A stretch of DNA of 64,000 nucleotides. It comes from Methanosarcina barkeri str. Wiesmoor (GTDB lineage: Archaea > Halobacteriota > Methanosarcinia > Methanosarcinales > Methanosarcinaceae). Shown piece by piece: positions 17,933 through 27,736 of the stretch. Made by a program: the position numbers and the translations under genes. The stretch spans positions 4,402,001 to 4,466,000 of the forward strand of contig NZ_CP009526.1 in NCBI RefSeq assembly GCF_000969985.1, read 5' to 3'. The notes beneath the pieces are model-generated. The model ran no database searches. It was not told the origin of the DNA and saw nothing but the letters and a program-made list of their open reading frames with translations. How positions within the stretch are numbered: the stretch's first letter is position 1; each line of letters opens with the position of its first letter.

Positions 17933-18850
17933 ATGGACGAGCTCAAAGATCAGGATGGTTTATCGGCAACCAGCGACTCCTTGCCGGGATCGGAGCAGCT
18001 GGAGCAGGGTGGCAAGGTGCTTGTTCTCCCGGTAAATGGGGAATCCAGAAAGATCACTCAAATCCTTTCCAATGAAACATCAATAAAGATTCTTGAGTTG
18101 CTCGGAAAAAAAAGCATGTCTGCAACCAATATTGCAGAGGAGCTGGAGCTTCCCCTTACTACTGTCAAGTATAATCTTGACTCACTTATAGAGTCCGATC
18201 TTATAAAGATCAAACAAATAAAGTGGAGCAAGAAAGGAAGGCAAGTAAAGATCTACGAGTCAGCCGAAAAACTGATTGTCCTCGTTCCTTCGAAAAGCTC
18301 TATAGACAAACTCTCTCTCGTAAGCCTGCTGCAAAAGTACCTCGGAGTAATAGGAGCTGCCTTTTTTGCAGCCGCAGGTATAGAGTATTTTTCAGCTTAT
18401 ATGAAAGCAAAACGGGTAATTGATGCAACTGCTCCTTTGAGAATGAGGACAATGGAAACACTTGACAATTCTTCTCCAGAGCAAATGATACTGGGAATAA
18501 ACGAGAGCAATAACGTAAGCCCGAAAATAGCTCTCGACCAGCAGGTGCCCGAAGGAGCTGCAAATACAAGCTCTGAGGCTCTGGGATCTGGAGAAGGAAA
18601 TCTGTCCTCTGGACTGGAAGCTGGCACTACTCAAGGAGTTACTGAAGTCCCGATGTCCACCCCGGATGGTTTAAACTCTGTACCGGGGTGCTCATCTATT
18701 CCGCCTGAAGGGTTATCTCATGCAAGCGGGATTCATGGGCTTTATGACATGCTTTTTCTTCACCCTGGGTTCTGGTTCCTGTTAGGGTGTCTTTTTATAG
18801 TAGTCGTACTGATTGTAAGAGAAGTCTATTATAAGAAAAAAGCCAAGTAG
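17933..18850 (+). CDS. Membrane-anchored winged-helix regulator (ArsR-like)
   Basis: Predicted transcription regulator of 305 residues. A winged-helix domain lies at about residues 40-115 (ETSIKILELLGKKSMSATNI, ELPLTTVKYNLDSLIESDLI, WSKKGRQVKIYE). A membrane segment follows (LGVIGAAFFAAAGIEYFSAY), then a Ser/Gly/Glu-rich linker and a second C-terminal membrane segment (FWFLLGCLFIVVVLIV) with a basic tail. The frame is open 35 codons upstream, but ATG 17933 has AGGAAG before it. Such membrane-bound HTH proteins are common in Methanosarcina; its target is unknown. truA begins 8 bases after its TAG stop. Confidence 0.8.
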   Translation: MDELKDQDGLSATSDSLPGSEQLEQGGKVLVLPVNGESRKITQILSNETSIKILELLGKKSMSATNIAEELELPLTTVKYNLDSLIESDLIKIKQIKWSKKGRQVKIYESAEKLIVLVPSKSSIDKLSLVSLLQKYLGVIGAAFFAAAGIEYFSAYMKAKRVIDATAPLRMRTMETLDNSSPEQMILGINESNNVSPKIALDQQVPEGAANTSSEALGSGEGNLSSGLEAGTTQGVTEVPMSTPDGLNSVPGCSSIPPEGLSHASGIHGLYDMLFLHPGFWFLLGCLFIVVVLIVREVYYKKKAK

Positions 18851-18858
18851 AGATTCTT

Positions 18859-19668
18859 ATGAGAGTCGCTTTAAAACTTGCATACATAGGCACCGAGTTT
18901 CACGGCTCCCAGATCCAGCCCAATGTTGAGACTGTGGAGGGAGAACTCTTCAAGGCTCTTCGAAATCTCGGGATTATAGAAAGCCCCAAGTCTGCGAATT
19001 ATACCTGCGCCGGCAGAACTGATGCCGGGGTTCACGCCCTTGAACAGGTTGTTGCCTTTGACACGGATAAACTGAACCTGGCAATTCCAAGGGTAATAAA
19101 TTCCGAACTTACCCCAGGAATCTGGGTCTGGGCCCACGCGGAAGTGCCCTTAAGCTTTGATGCCAGAAGAGATGCGGTTTCCAGACACTACCGCTATGTA
19201 ATGAGCGGAAAAGAGTATGATATCTCCAAAATCCGGGAAGCTTCAAAATTTCTGCTCGGAACGCACGATTTTGAAAACTTTTCGCGAACCAATGGAGAAA
19301 AAAGTACGGTTCGAACCATAGAAAGGATCGATGCCCGCATAGATGGAGAACTTATAAAAATCGACGTTGTTGGGAATAGTTTCCTCTGGAATATGGTCCG
19401 GAAAATTGTGACCGCCCTTTCCATGATCGGAAAAGGAGTACGTGATACCGATTGGCTGCTCCAGATGCTGAATCCGGAGATTTATGAAGAAGGAATCGAA
19501 TCTGCTCCTGCTTATGGATTGACCCTCCTGAAAGTGAATTATAACGAGAAAATAGAATGGATTGAAGACAATTACTCTATCAGGAGAGCAGGTGATCAGA
19601 ACCAGAAACGTATCCTCAGGCATAGGGTCATGGCAGAAGTGCTAGAAGAATTGATCTCCCATGAGTAA
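18859..19668 (+). CDS. truA: tRNA pseudouridine(38-40) synthase
   Basis: Enzyme of 269 residues converting uridines 38-40 of the tRNA anticodon arm to pseudouridine. The catalytic Asp is in CAGRTDAGVHALEQVVAF; LSFDARRDAVSRHYRYVM and FENFSRTNGEKSTVRTIE, and NSFLWNMVRKIVTAL near the C-terminus, match archaeal TruA. It starts 8 bases after the regulator's stop, so the two are likely cotranscribed, and is followed by oligo-T runs. Confidence 0.94.
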   Translation: MRVALKLAYIGTEFHGSQIQPNVETVEGELFKALRNLGIIESPKSANYTCAGRTDAGVHALEQVVAFDTDKLNLAIPRVINSELTPGIWVWAHAEVPLSFDARRDAVSRHYRYVMSGKEYDISKIREASKFLLGTHDFENFSRTNGEKSTVRTIERIDARIDGELIKIDVVGNSFLWNMVRKIVTALSMIGKGVRDTDWLLQMLNPEIYEEGIESAPAYGLTLLKVNYNEKIEWIEDNYSIRRAGDQNQKRILRHRVMAEVLEELISHE

Positions 19669-19702
19669 AAAGTGCCTTTACATGGATTCTTAACATTTTG
19701 AA

Positions 19703-19768
19703 TTTCATTTTGATTTTAATTTTTTTGATTGTACTTTTTTTGATTGTACTTTTTTTTGATTGTACTTA
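19703..19768 (+). terminator. Repeated oligo-T tract after truA
   Basis: Three tandem copies of a unit T-rich tract plus GATTGTACTT follow truA. Archaeal RNA polymerase terminates at oligo-T stretches, so this is a plausible transcription terminator for the regulator-truA pair. It is also a short tandem repeat. Confidence 0.6.
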
Positions 19769-20000
19769 TATAGTATTTATCCGAAGTAAGACGATATCAA
19801 TAGCTTTCTTTAATTAAATTCAATAGACATATCTCTCAAAATCAATTTCCCTCAATTATTGGCTACTGATTCCATTTTTCATTTTCACTGGTTGGTATTT
19901 GAATCTCAATCTTTTCGGATATGCTTTAAGTTGAAATCGTTGGCAGTAAATTGACTTCATATAGGCTGAATAATTGTTAAAATCAATAAACATCGATAGA

Positions 20001-20072
20001 GTAAGAAGAACAGTAAGAAGAACAGTAAGAAGAACAGTAAGAAGAACAGTAAGAAGAACAGTAAGAAGAACG
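20001..20072. repeat. 12-bp tandem repeat
   Basis: Six copies of GTAAGAAGAACA end exactly at the stop codon of the next, minus-strand gene. The array forms that gene's immediate 3' flank. Confidence 0.93.
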
Positions 20073-21332
20073 TTAGTAATGAACGAGCCCTATCTTTTCA
20101 CCGCTTGGAAAATATATAAATCCGTTTACCTTCAGTTTCCTTAAGGCATTATCAAAAGTAAAATCGAATAGCTTTGTATTACTCCTGACAGTGCTTAATA
20201 AAAGAGGAATTCCTGCATCATCCAGTTCTGTTATTTCTTTAAGCAGGACTTCTGCTTCAGAAGGCAATCTATACAGAGAGTTTGTTGACATTTTTTTAAG
20301 TTCACTTACGTTATGTCTTGACCCATCCATTACATCTGACCAAAGTCCTGTACTTGTTTTCAAATCATTAAGTGTTACCCAGGATTTAAAATTAAGTCTG
20401 GCAAAGGAAGTAGCTAATTTCGGAATAACCGATCCGATGTCCTGATAATACGGAATGTCTTCCCTTGAAGATATTTCATCCAGAATAAAGTACATTGCAT
20501 TTTCCATTCTCTTTTCTACTTTTTCAGGAACATATGGCTGGAATAGAAGAGAGTTAACCATATATGCTCTTGCTATAGGCAGGTATTCTTCAAAACTTTT
20601 CTTATATTCCCCATATGTTTTGAATGCCATGTTTAAAGGAATTGGAAGGTGAATAGGCACATCGGTTACATCAAAATAAGATAAATTAACTTCGCGACTG
20701 TTAAGAGGATAAATTTCCTCATTATTTTCCAGAAACTTATAAAAGTTCTTGGAAGAAGGCCGTCGAAATTCCTGAGGGACAATTCCTAATATCCTCTTAA
20801 AAGCGGCCCATTTCTGTCGATCCCGGTGTGTATCCAGAGCTACGGTGTTTACTCCGCCTTTCTCAAGGTCTGTTATTTGAGGGGCTGAGATTGCACACAT
20901 ACCCAAACAGTATCGAAAATCCTCAATGTTGTAAAAGTTTGGATTTTTCACAGGAGTTGATAAAAACTCCAAAAACTCTTCTGTACTTGCTAAGTCTTTA
21001 GCCCGAATTTTATTTGGATTTATGTTTTTCCAGCCAATTATGTATTTAACTAAAATTGGGTCAAGTTTCTGCTCTTTAAGTCCATAAAATGTTTCGGTTT
21101 CCGTCACAGCAACTTCTACTAATTTGTCCTTTGGTGGAAATTCCCCGCTTTTTACCACATAAATCTGGTTTCTAGGGTCATTATAATAAGGAGAAGGATC
21201 AAGATAGAAAATTCCTTTTTCCTTATCTTTGTACCGGACATAACCCGTATTTTCTATTCTAAAAATAAGATTATATTCGCTTGCTGCAAATTCATAACCA
21301 CGGCTTCGGTCTTTTAAAGGAGGCAATGCCAT
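20073..21332 (-). CDS. Uncharacterised archaeal protein, 419 residues
   Basis: I do not recognise the family. The protein is soluble, with no signal or membrane segment. Near the N-terminus is a beta-rich stretch (YVRYKDKEKGIFYLDPSPYY), followed by an alpha-rich middle and a C-terminal part that looks like a winged helix (FDFTFDNALRKLKVNGFIYF). Cysteines at YCLGMCAIS could be structural. A single gene, convergent with truA and flanked by tandem repeats. Codon use looks like that of neighbours, and the length and lack of stops make it a real gene. Confidence 0.8.
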   Translation of the reverse strand: MALPPLKDRSRGYEFAASEYNLIFRIENTGYVRYKDKEKGIFYLDPSPYYNDPRNQIYVVKSGEFPPKDKLVEVAVTETETFYGLKEQKLDPILVKYIIGWKNINPNKIRAKDLASTEEFLEFLSTPVKNPNFYNIEDFRYCLGMCAISAPQITDLEKGGVNTVALDTHRDRQKWAAFKRILGIVPQEFRRPSSKNFYKFLENNEEIYPLNSREVNLSYFDVTDVPIHLPIPLNMAFKTYGEYKKSFEEYLPIARAYMVNSLLFQPYVPEKVEKRMENAMYFILDEISSREDIPYYQDIGSVIPKLATSFARLNFKSWVTLNDLKTSTGLWSDVMDGSRHNVSELKKMSTNSLYRLPSEAEVLLKEITELDDAGIPLLLSTVRSNTKLFDFTFDNALRKLKVNGFIYFPSGEKIGLVHY

Positions 21333-21575
21333 AGGATCACTCTTCGCAGATTAATTACTTACCCATAATCTTTATACACCTTCCAGGTAGAAAAGATTAT
21401 CAGTTTTTTAACTCCCCCCAGTTAATAAACAAAAATGTATTTTGCAATAATATTTAGCTTCATGGATAATGTGCTTTTAATGTCATGGATAATATATTTT
21501 CCAGCAAAAACGCTATCAATAAAATTATCAAGAAAAACAGGTTACAGGTTACCTACTGAATGTAGGTTTGATTCT

Positions 21576-22643
21576 TCATTCCCGCTTCCCATTCTCATTT
21601 TTTAATTTTTTCTGAAAAATAGTTATTGTCCGGGTAAGGCTTCGATGTACTCTCTGGGAATAAATCTTAAGAACCTTAAGCCCTGCCTTTTCCCCATATT
21701 CCGCTGCAGCTTTATCCGAAACTACAACTGCGATGCCTCCGGGCTTAAGGACACGCTCGATCTCACTAAGAGCACAGGAATAGAGTTCTTCCAAGGACCC
21801 TCCGAGAATTGCTGCCGATCTGCCATAGGGCGGGTCAGTGACGACTGCATTTATTGTTTCTTCTTTTAACGGAACCCTACAGGCATCTCCTTCCATCAGG
21901 GCGTAATCCAGTTTAAAGGCTTCAAGGTTCATATGGGCACCCTTAACAAGTTTTTCCTGAGCATCGATTCCTATAACCCTTGCTCCCATAAGCCCGGCTT
22001 CAATAATAATTCCTGCAGTGCCGCAAAATGGGTCCATAAAGAGTTCTCCTGGCTTTATTCCAGAGAGGTTTGCGAGGGCGCGGGCAACCCTCGGCATAAG
22101 GACACCAGGATGGAAAAAAGGTTTATTCTGGGGGTTTCTGGCTTCATATGCACTTCTGTCGATAGAGGACAGGAGAGTTCCGAACACAGCTTTTTCACTC
22201 AGGATCACTCTGAACTCCACGTCCGGGTCTTTCAGGTTTGCCCGAAAGCCTTTCCTGTAAATGCATCCTCCTACTTTCTGTTCAAGAAACTCGCCCGGAA
22301 AATCCACATGGTGTTTGATTCGTTTTGCTCTGACCACAAAACTTTGTCCTTCTCTGATGTAGCCTGATGAATCAAAGGCTTCTGCAAGTTTCAGGATTGC
22401 ATCCGGAGTATTTTCGGAGATCCCAACAACCTTCAGGATATGGTGGGTCATTGCCAGCCTGTCAGTTATCGGGCCTCGAAGGATTTTTTCCACATCCTCT
22501 TCTTTGCCAGTTATTTCCACTACCAAGCACTGGTCAATAATAGTATGGGTCCGAAAATCAAGTCCCTCAATTCTGAGGCAGGCAAATACTTCGGCAGCGG
22601 GCAGTTCTTCATGTTCTCCAGAAAGTTCAAAAGCGTATAACAT
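21576..22643 (-). CDS. tRNA (guanine(10)-N2)-dimethyltransferase, TrmG10 type
   Basis: Methyltransferase of 355 residues that methylates G10 of archaeal tRNA. The N-terminal half is a THUMP-type RNA-binding region (about residues 1-160). The catalytic domain shows FMDPFCGTAGIIIEAGLMGA (SAM-binding), GIDAQEKLVKGAHMNLEAF, and VTDPPYGRSA, the DPPY motif of amino-methylating enzymes, then EIERVLKPGGIAVVV. This domain order is that of the TIGR01177/Trm11-related family. It starts at ATG 22643. Confidence 0.92.
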   Translation of the reverse strand: MLYAFELSGEHEELPAAEVFACLRIEGLDFRTHTIIDQCLVVEITGKEEDVEKILRGPITDRLAMTHHILKVVGISENTPDAILKLAEAFDSSGYIREGQSFVVRAKRIKHHVDFPGEFLEQKVGGCIYRKGFRANLKDPDVEFRVILSEKAVFGTLLSSIDRSAYEARNPQNKPFFHPGVLMPRVARALANLSGIKPGELFMDPFCGTAGIIIEAGLMGARVIGIDAQEKLVKGAHMNLEAFKLDYALMEGDACRVPLKEETINAVVTDPPYGRSAAILGGSLEELYSCALSEIERVLKPGGIAVVVSDKAAAEYGEKAGLKVLKIYSQRVHRSLTRTITIFQKKLKNENGKRE

Positions 22644-22885
22644 TGGTGATCCGGAATAGGTTGATAATTGTAAACTCGAAATGATATTCGTACCATAACG
22701 TTGAGGAAATGAATATAAAACTCCGTGCGTGAAACGTGAAAGTAGTTATTAAAAGTAACTGATGGGTTTGATTGCAGTTATTCTGTGAAATATCAAGGCA
22801 TATCAAAAAGTGTAAATGAATTTTAAAAATCAAGTCGGTTAGTATATAAAAAATTAAAAATCATATTATTATCACTATGACATAA

Positions 22886-23625
22886 GGCTTTGGTAGTTAA
22901 CTATAGTTATATATTATGAGAACCTATATTTCTATATGAACTGCCCAAGGTGTAATAGTTCCACTCACAAAAAGAATGGTATAGTATTTGGACGTCAACA
23001 CTACAAATGCCATGATTGTGGATATAATTATACCGTAGAGGTAAAATCAACTGCTAGCTCCCCTTCTGTTAAGAGACAGGCTTTGCAACTCTATCTTGAA
23101 GGGTTAGGATTTCGCTCAATAGGAAGATTTTTAGGAGTAAGTCATGTTTCTGTCCAAAAATGGATAAAGAAATTTGGTCAGGAGTTGGAGGACCTAAAAA
23201 GCGAAAATGAGATATCTATTGTTGAAATGGATGAGATGAACACTTACATCGGTAACAAAAAAAATATTGCTGGATCTGAATTGCTGTTGATAGAGTTGGG
23301 AAAAAATTCATCAACTGCTCTTTTGGCAGCAGAGGAACGGAAACTGGACAACTAATATGGGAAAAATTAAAGCAAAAAGAGATTGGAGAGGTGATGACAG
23401 ATCACTGGAGAGCATATGCAGAGTTTCTTCCAGAAAATATTCATACTCAATCCAAAGCCGAAACGTATACAGTTGAAGGATATAACGGCATATTGAAGCA
23501 CTTTCTGGCAAGGTTGAGACGAAAGACAAAATGTTATACGAAGAGTATTGAAATGCTAAAGTACTCTGTTCTTCTATTGATGAAACATAGAAATAAAGAG
23601 ATAGCTATAATTAGTTAACAATACC
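22886..23625 (+). mobile_element. IS1-family element, copy 1 (inactivated)
   Basis: A 740-bp element starting GGCTTTGGTAGTTAAC and ending GTTAACAATACC, imperfect inverted ends. It is almost identical to the copy at 26986-27725 in the same orientation, with only a handful of base differences. No 8-9-bp direct repeat is visible at its flanks, unlike copy 2. The transposase is broken. Confidence 0.88.
22936..23618 (+). pseudogene. IS1-family transposase, copy 1
   Basis: The first frame (22936-23355) encodes a zinc-ribbon start (CPRCNSSTHKKNG, CHDCGYNY), an HTH segment (LGFRSIGRFLGVSHVSVQKW) and the first catalytic region EMDEMNTYIGNKK. After an A8 run (23257-23264), where IS1 elements use a -1 frameshift, the shifted frame reads KYCWI, a TGA stop (23274-23276), then IAVDRVGKKFINCSFGSRGT and the rest to 23618 (DHWRAYAEFLPE, VEGYNGILKHFLARLRRKTK). 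So even with frameshifting the protein is cut by a TGA where Trp is usual. Confidence 0.85.
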
Positions 23626-24091
23626 AAAAGTATTACTGTTTAATATGCTTCAGTCGCGCCCTCCAGACTGACGCGTTAAGGAATATATATGTGGCTTCAT
23701 AGAAAGCCTTACAAACGATATTTTGAAGACTAGTGTCATGAAAATTTAATTTTAGAGCATCTGAAACCCTGAATCCCTTATCCCTGAGAAGCTACTCAAA
23801 TATTATGTTCCATAATTAATTTTTCGTGATACTAGTAATGAGAGTATCGGACAGGCTTTTGAGAAATACTTAATGTCAAGTATAAAAAGACAAATTAGGT
23901 AAATTTTTTAATATAAATATCTACTTTTAATCTATTTATCTTTTATTTACGAAAAATTTCTTATATATATAAATACTACAAATTATTAGTCAATAATGTA
24001 AATTTCTAATTAAAAATTGGATTAAAGTTAAGTATAAAATTAAATTTAATATTAAAAATGACTATATTTACAAATCAGGAAGACAAGATTT
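23626..24091. other. Intergenic region with a 108-bp palindromic element
   Basis: No gene seen. ACTAGTGTCATGAAAATTTA at 23729-23748 recurs inverted near 23817-23836 (read inward ACTAGTATCACGAAAAATTA, 17 of 20 identical), giving a small inverted-repeat element like a MITE. The rest is AT-rich and ends with the ribosome binding site AGGAAG of the glycosyltransferase. Confidence 0.55.
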
Positions 24092-25108
24092 ATGATCGTG
24101 CCAGAAATATCGATCATCATTCCACTCTATAATAAAAGTATCCATATCGCACGGGCATTGAATTCGGTTCTTAACCAGACATTCTATAACTTTGAGGTAA
24201 TTGTTGTGGACGATGGTTCTACAGACGGTGGAACGAAGATTGTTATGGATTTCAATGACCCTCGGATTCGTTTGATCCAACAGAAAAATCAGGGCGCATC
24301 GATAGCAAGAAATGTGGGTGTCCAGTATGCTAAAGCAAATCTGATTGCTTTTCTGGATGCAGATGATGAATGGACACAAAACTACATAGAAATAATCTTG
24401 AAATTGAGAAAGCGATACCCTCAAGCTGGTATGTATACTACAGCTTACCAAATATCGACCCACGATGGAAAGCTTACTTGGCCCAAATATAAATATATAC
24501 CTTTTCGATCATGGGAAGGACTACTCCCCAACTTCTTCAAATCTTTAGCTTTTGGAGATTCTCCAGTCCGTACTTCTTTATTATCCGTCCCCAAGAGTAT
24601 TTTTATAGAATTGGGTGGGTTCCCACCGGGATATAGATGGGCACATGATGTTGATTTGTTCGGGAAAATTGCACTGAAATATCCAGTTGCTTTTAGTTGG
24701 AAACTAGGGGGCATATATCACGGGGACGCAGTTAATCGCCTTAGTGATCTAAAACGTCCAATAGACTATGATGAGCCGTTTATCGAGACTGCTCGTAATG
24801 CTATAATAAATGGGGAAGTTCGGCCTGATTTTATTGGGCCACTCAATGAATTCATCTTCAGACAGGAGACCCCTCGTGTTGCAAGATATATACTGTCAGG
24901 AAACTCAGAAACCGCCCGAAATATCTTAAGTCAGTGTAAACCGAAGCAATACTATTACTACTCCATGAAGATATTATTGCTCCTATTATCAATAATACCT
25001 TATCCTGTAATTAGATACTCAACCAATATAAAGTTTTTAAAAATAGCTTTAATGGAATTATTTCATATCTCACCAGAGGCAAAGTACTCACAGGGTCTCT
25101 ATCGTTAA
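24092..25108 (+). CDS. Family 2 glycosyltransferase
   Basis: GT-A-fold transferase of 338 residues that moves a sugar from a nucleotide donor, probably onto a surface glycan or glycoprotein. ISIIIPLYNKSIHIARALNS and VIVVDDGSTDGGTKIV are the nucleotide-binding start, NQGASIARNVGVQYAKA and IAFLDADDEW contain the DxD-type metal motif. RWAHDVDLFGKIALKYPVA is the likely acceptor-side region. The C-terminus has a short hydrophobic stretch (YSMKILLLLLSIIPYPVI). It is bracketed by two IS1 copies with a radical SAM gene, so it probably belongs to a variable cell-surface locus. Confidence 0.92.
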   Translation: MIVPEISIIIPLYNKSIHIARALNSVLNQTFYNFEVIVVDDGSTDGGTKIVMDFNDPRIRLIQQKNQGASIARNVGVQYAKANLIAFLDADDEWTQNYIEIILKLRKRYPQAGMYTTAYQISTHDGKLTWPKYKYIPFRSWEGLLPNFFKSLAFGDSPVRTSLLSVPKSIFIELGGFPPGYRWAHDVDLFGKIALKYPVAFSWKLGGIYHGDAVNRLSDLKRPIDYDEPFIETARNAIINGEVRPDFIGPLNEFIFRQETPRVARYILSGNSETARNILSQCKPKQYYYYSMKILLLLLSIIPYPVIRYSTNIKFLKIALMELFHISPEAKYSQGLYR

Positions 25109-25223
25109 TCCACCATAAAGTAACGGCTTCTACTTTTTAGGATTTTGAACTCGATACTCACTAAGCCACTAAAAATTTTGAGTTGTTGTCATTTGGCAAC
25201 ATTAAACTGCAAAGTAACGTTTT

Positions 25224-26237
25224 TCACACAGATATCGATCCATGCGTTACCTTTCCACTCCTCTTAATCTCTTCCCATGAGATCCAATGTTTATCTTCAA
25301 GCATTGTGTTATATAGCTTGCATTTTACGCACGGTATATCATCCCTGGCCGGTTTTTTACCCATCAACATCGATCTGGCGTAACTCATTTTTTCGTTGTT
25401 TAAAACAGAGATTAGATTATCTTTGAAAACATTGCCGTAATCTTCCCAAAAGTTCACATTACATCCAAGCATACGCCCATCAAAGTTGATTTGCGGGTTT
25501 TTCCATAACATGAAGCAGAGTGGCCTGATATAGTTAACTCCATATTTTTGGTAGTACTCATCCCTATTTGCAACCCCTAATCCAGTTTCTTTACTTATAT
25601 GCTCTTTATCTTTAACTGGCGAAAACACTTTATCGCTGAACATATTTCCCCAAGATAATTTTAGAAAAAAGTCCATTCCAAGGTCCTGAGCCATTTCGCG
25701 GGCACGATCGACAAAACCTTCATTATGGCCGAAAGCAACAAATTGCCATAAAAGTTTAGGGTATGGAGAATTATACTTTTTTTTATATCTGTTTATAGCT
25801 TTTATATTGTTTATAACATTATCAAAGTTCCCTCTTTGTCTGTAAATCTGGTAGGTTTTATTATCTATGCCGTCAATTGAACAGGTAATTCCCTTAAATC
25901 TGTATTTAACAAGTGACTCTATTAACTCATCAGTCATCGTGTTTAGGTTAGCGCCATTGTTGGCGCATACTGCAACATTTTTCTCATAGGCATATTTTAT
26001 CATGTCGATGAGTTCTGGATTTAAAAATATCTCGCCATAGTTCGATAACTCAATTTCTTTGATAAACGAGTTATTATCTATAATTTGTTTAAAATCACTA
26101 TATTTTAAAAAGCCAGATCCAATGGCAGCAGCGACCTTGCCATTAGCTGTAGGACAAGTAGGACATCTCAGCTGGCAGACTGTTGAAACGTCTAATCGAA
26201 TTTTACTTGGTTGGATTTCTTTAGGTGTAGATGCCAT
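25224..26237 (-). CDS. Radical SAM/SPASM domain protein
   Basis: Radical SAM enzyme of 337 residues. The cluster motif CQLRCPTC is at about residues 21-28 (C-x4-C-x2-C spacing in view: VCQLRCPTCPT), then LSNYGEIFLNPELIDMIKY, where the GGEP position reads YGE as in many SPASM proteins, and CSIDGIDNKTYQIYRQRG. The C-terminal SPASM-like part has CFMLWKNPQINFDGRMLGC and CVKCKLYNTM. ATG 26237 follows AGGTGG and is preferred over GTG 26249. The substrate is unknown. It converges on a glycosyltransferase within the IS1-flanked segment, which suggests cell-surface or glycan-related chemistry. Confidence 0.88.
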   Translation of the reverse strand: MASTPKEIQPSKIRLDVSTVCQLRCPTCPTANGKVAAAIGSGFLKYSDFKQIIDNNSFIKEIELSNYGEIFLNPELIDMIKYAYEKNVAVCANNGANLNTMTDELIESLVKYRFKGITCSIDGIDNKTYQIYRQRGNFDNVINNIKAINRYKKKYNSPYPKLLWQFVAFGHNEGFVDRAREMAQDLGMDFFLKLSWGNMFSDKVFSPVKDKEHISKETGLGVANRDEYYQKYGVNYIRPLCFMLWKNPQINFDGRMLGCNVNFWEDYGNVFKDNLISVLNNEKMSYARSMLMGKKPARDDIPCVKCKLYNTMLEDKHWISWEEIKRSGKVTHGSISV

Positions 26238-26249
26238 ATTATTATCCAC

Positions 26250-26985
26250 CTGTGTAATTTAGAGGATTTTACTAGGTGTTCTATCAATCTACTATAATCC
26301 AGGATTTCATAAAATGTTTTCCTGTATAACACTCATAGTTTGCCCTTAGAATATTACTAAAGTTCAATAGATCACACATCCCTGAGTAAGAAAAGAATTA
26401 AACACTCGATAGCTTTGAGTTTCTTTTCTTCAGAACATCTCGATTCGGTTTTTAGGCTCTTCTCTGTTTTGTATGAGTTGAAAATAATTGCTTAGTTAAA
26501 AAGCATTCAGATCAAATATGAAAAAATCAAGCTTGAACGTGATTTTTTAACAAGAACTATTTCCATATCTTATATATGATGCTTCAACATTCAGGAGCTA
26601 TATGTAAGTTACCCACTCAAAAGAGCGAAGAGTCAGTTTTTATTTAACTGATTAAGTATATGATAGTTAAAAGGTTAAATAATGTTAGGACCTTCAACAG
26701 CTTAGACGTGAAAACAAATTAAGACTGGATAAAATACTATCAAATCTAATGGGTGACTCTAAACTTGGCTTGAATTAAATTACTGTTACTTCATCCTTGT
26801 AAAGTTAACAGTTCATGAGAGTGTCTGAAGTGACTGATATAATAGAGATGAGAAAGCTCATGAAATGGATGAAGGTATAAATTAATGAAGTAGGTCTATT
26901 GCTCTCTAATTGCAAATCGGTTAATGTGCAGAGCCGAGAATATGAACTCAATCAAGGTCTTAATCTTATTATTAGAATTAATACA
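26250..26985. other. AT-rich intergenic region upstream of IS1 copy 2
   Basis: About 735 bases with no supportable gene. Many stops in all frames and no clear homology to neighbouring sequences. It holds the promoter of the radical SAM gene. Confidence 0.6.
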
Positions 26986-27733
26986 GGCTTTGGTAGTTAA
27001 CTATAGTTATATATTATGAGAACCTATATTTCTATATGAACTGCCCAAGGTGTAATAGTTCCACTCACAAAAAGAATGGTATAGTTTGTGGACGTCAACG
27101 CTACAAATGCCATGATTGTGGATATAATTATACCGCAGAGGTAAAATCAACTGCTAGCTCCCCTTCTGTTAAGAGACAGGCTTTGCAACTCTATCTTGAA
27201 GGGTTAGGATTTCGCTCAATAGGAAGATTTTTAGGAGTAAGTCATGTTTCTGTCCAAAAATGGATAAAGAAATTTGGTCAGGAGTTGGAGGACCTAAAAA
27301 GCGAAAATGAGATATCTATTGTTGAAATGGATGAGATGAACACTTACATCGGTAACAAAAAAAATATTGCTGGATCTGAATTGCTGTTGATAGAGTTGGG
27401 AAAAAATTCATCAACTGCTCTTTTGGCAGCAGAGGAACGGAAACTGGACAACTAATATGGGAAAAATTAAAGCAAAAAGAGATTGGAGAGGTGATGACAG
27501 ATCACTGGAGAGCATATGCAGAGTTTCTTCCAGAAAATATTCATACTCAATCCAAAGCCGAAACGTATACAGTTGAAGGATATAACGGCATATTGAAGCA
27601 CTTTCTGGCAAGGTTGAGACGAAAGACAAAATGTTATACGAAGAGTATTGAAATGCTAAAGTACTCTGTTCTTCTATTGATGAAACATAGAAATAAAGAG
27701 ATAGCTATAATTAGTTAACAATACCTTAATACC
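26978..27733 (+). mobile_element. IS1-family element, copy 2, with near-perfect target duplication
   Basis: The element is 26986-27725 (740 bp), the same ends as copy 1. It is flanked by TTAATACA (26978-26985) and TTAATACC (27726-27733), 7 of 8 identical, the duplication length known for IS1. Its right end is 11 bases from the start of an EamA transporter gene. Confidence 0.88.
27036..27718 (+). pseudogene. IS1-family transposase, copy 2
   Basis: Same structure and same lesions as copy 1: first frame 27036-27455, then an A8 run, a shared in-frame TGA, and a second open stretch to 27718. It differs from copy 1 at a few codons (GIVCGRQRYKC versus GIVFGRQHYKC; TAEVKS versus TVEVKS). Because the broken TGA is shared, one copy cannot have been made by its own transposase after the mutation; help in trans or recombination is needed. 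Confidence 0.85.
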
Positions 27734-27736
27734 ACG

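Noticed and set aside
18300-18634. Several minus-strand open frames within the HTH regulator gene
   Set aside because: They are shadows of the plus-strand gene in low-complexity sequence.
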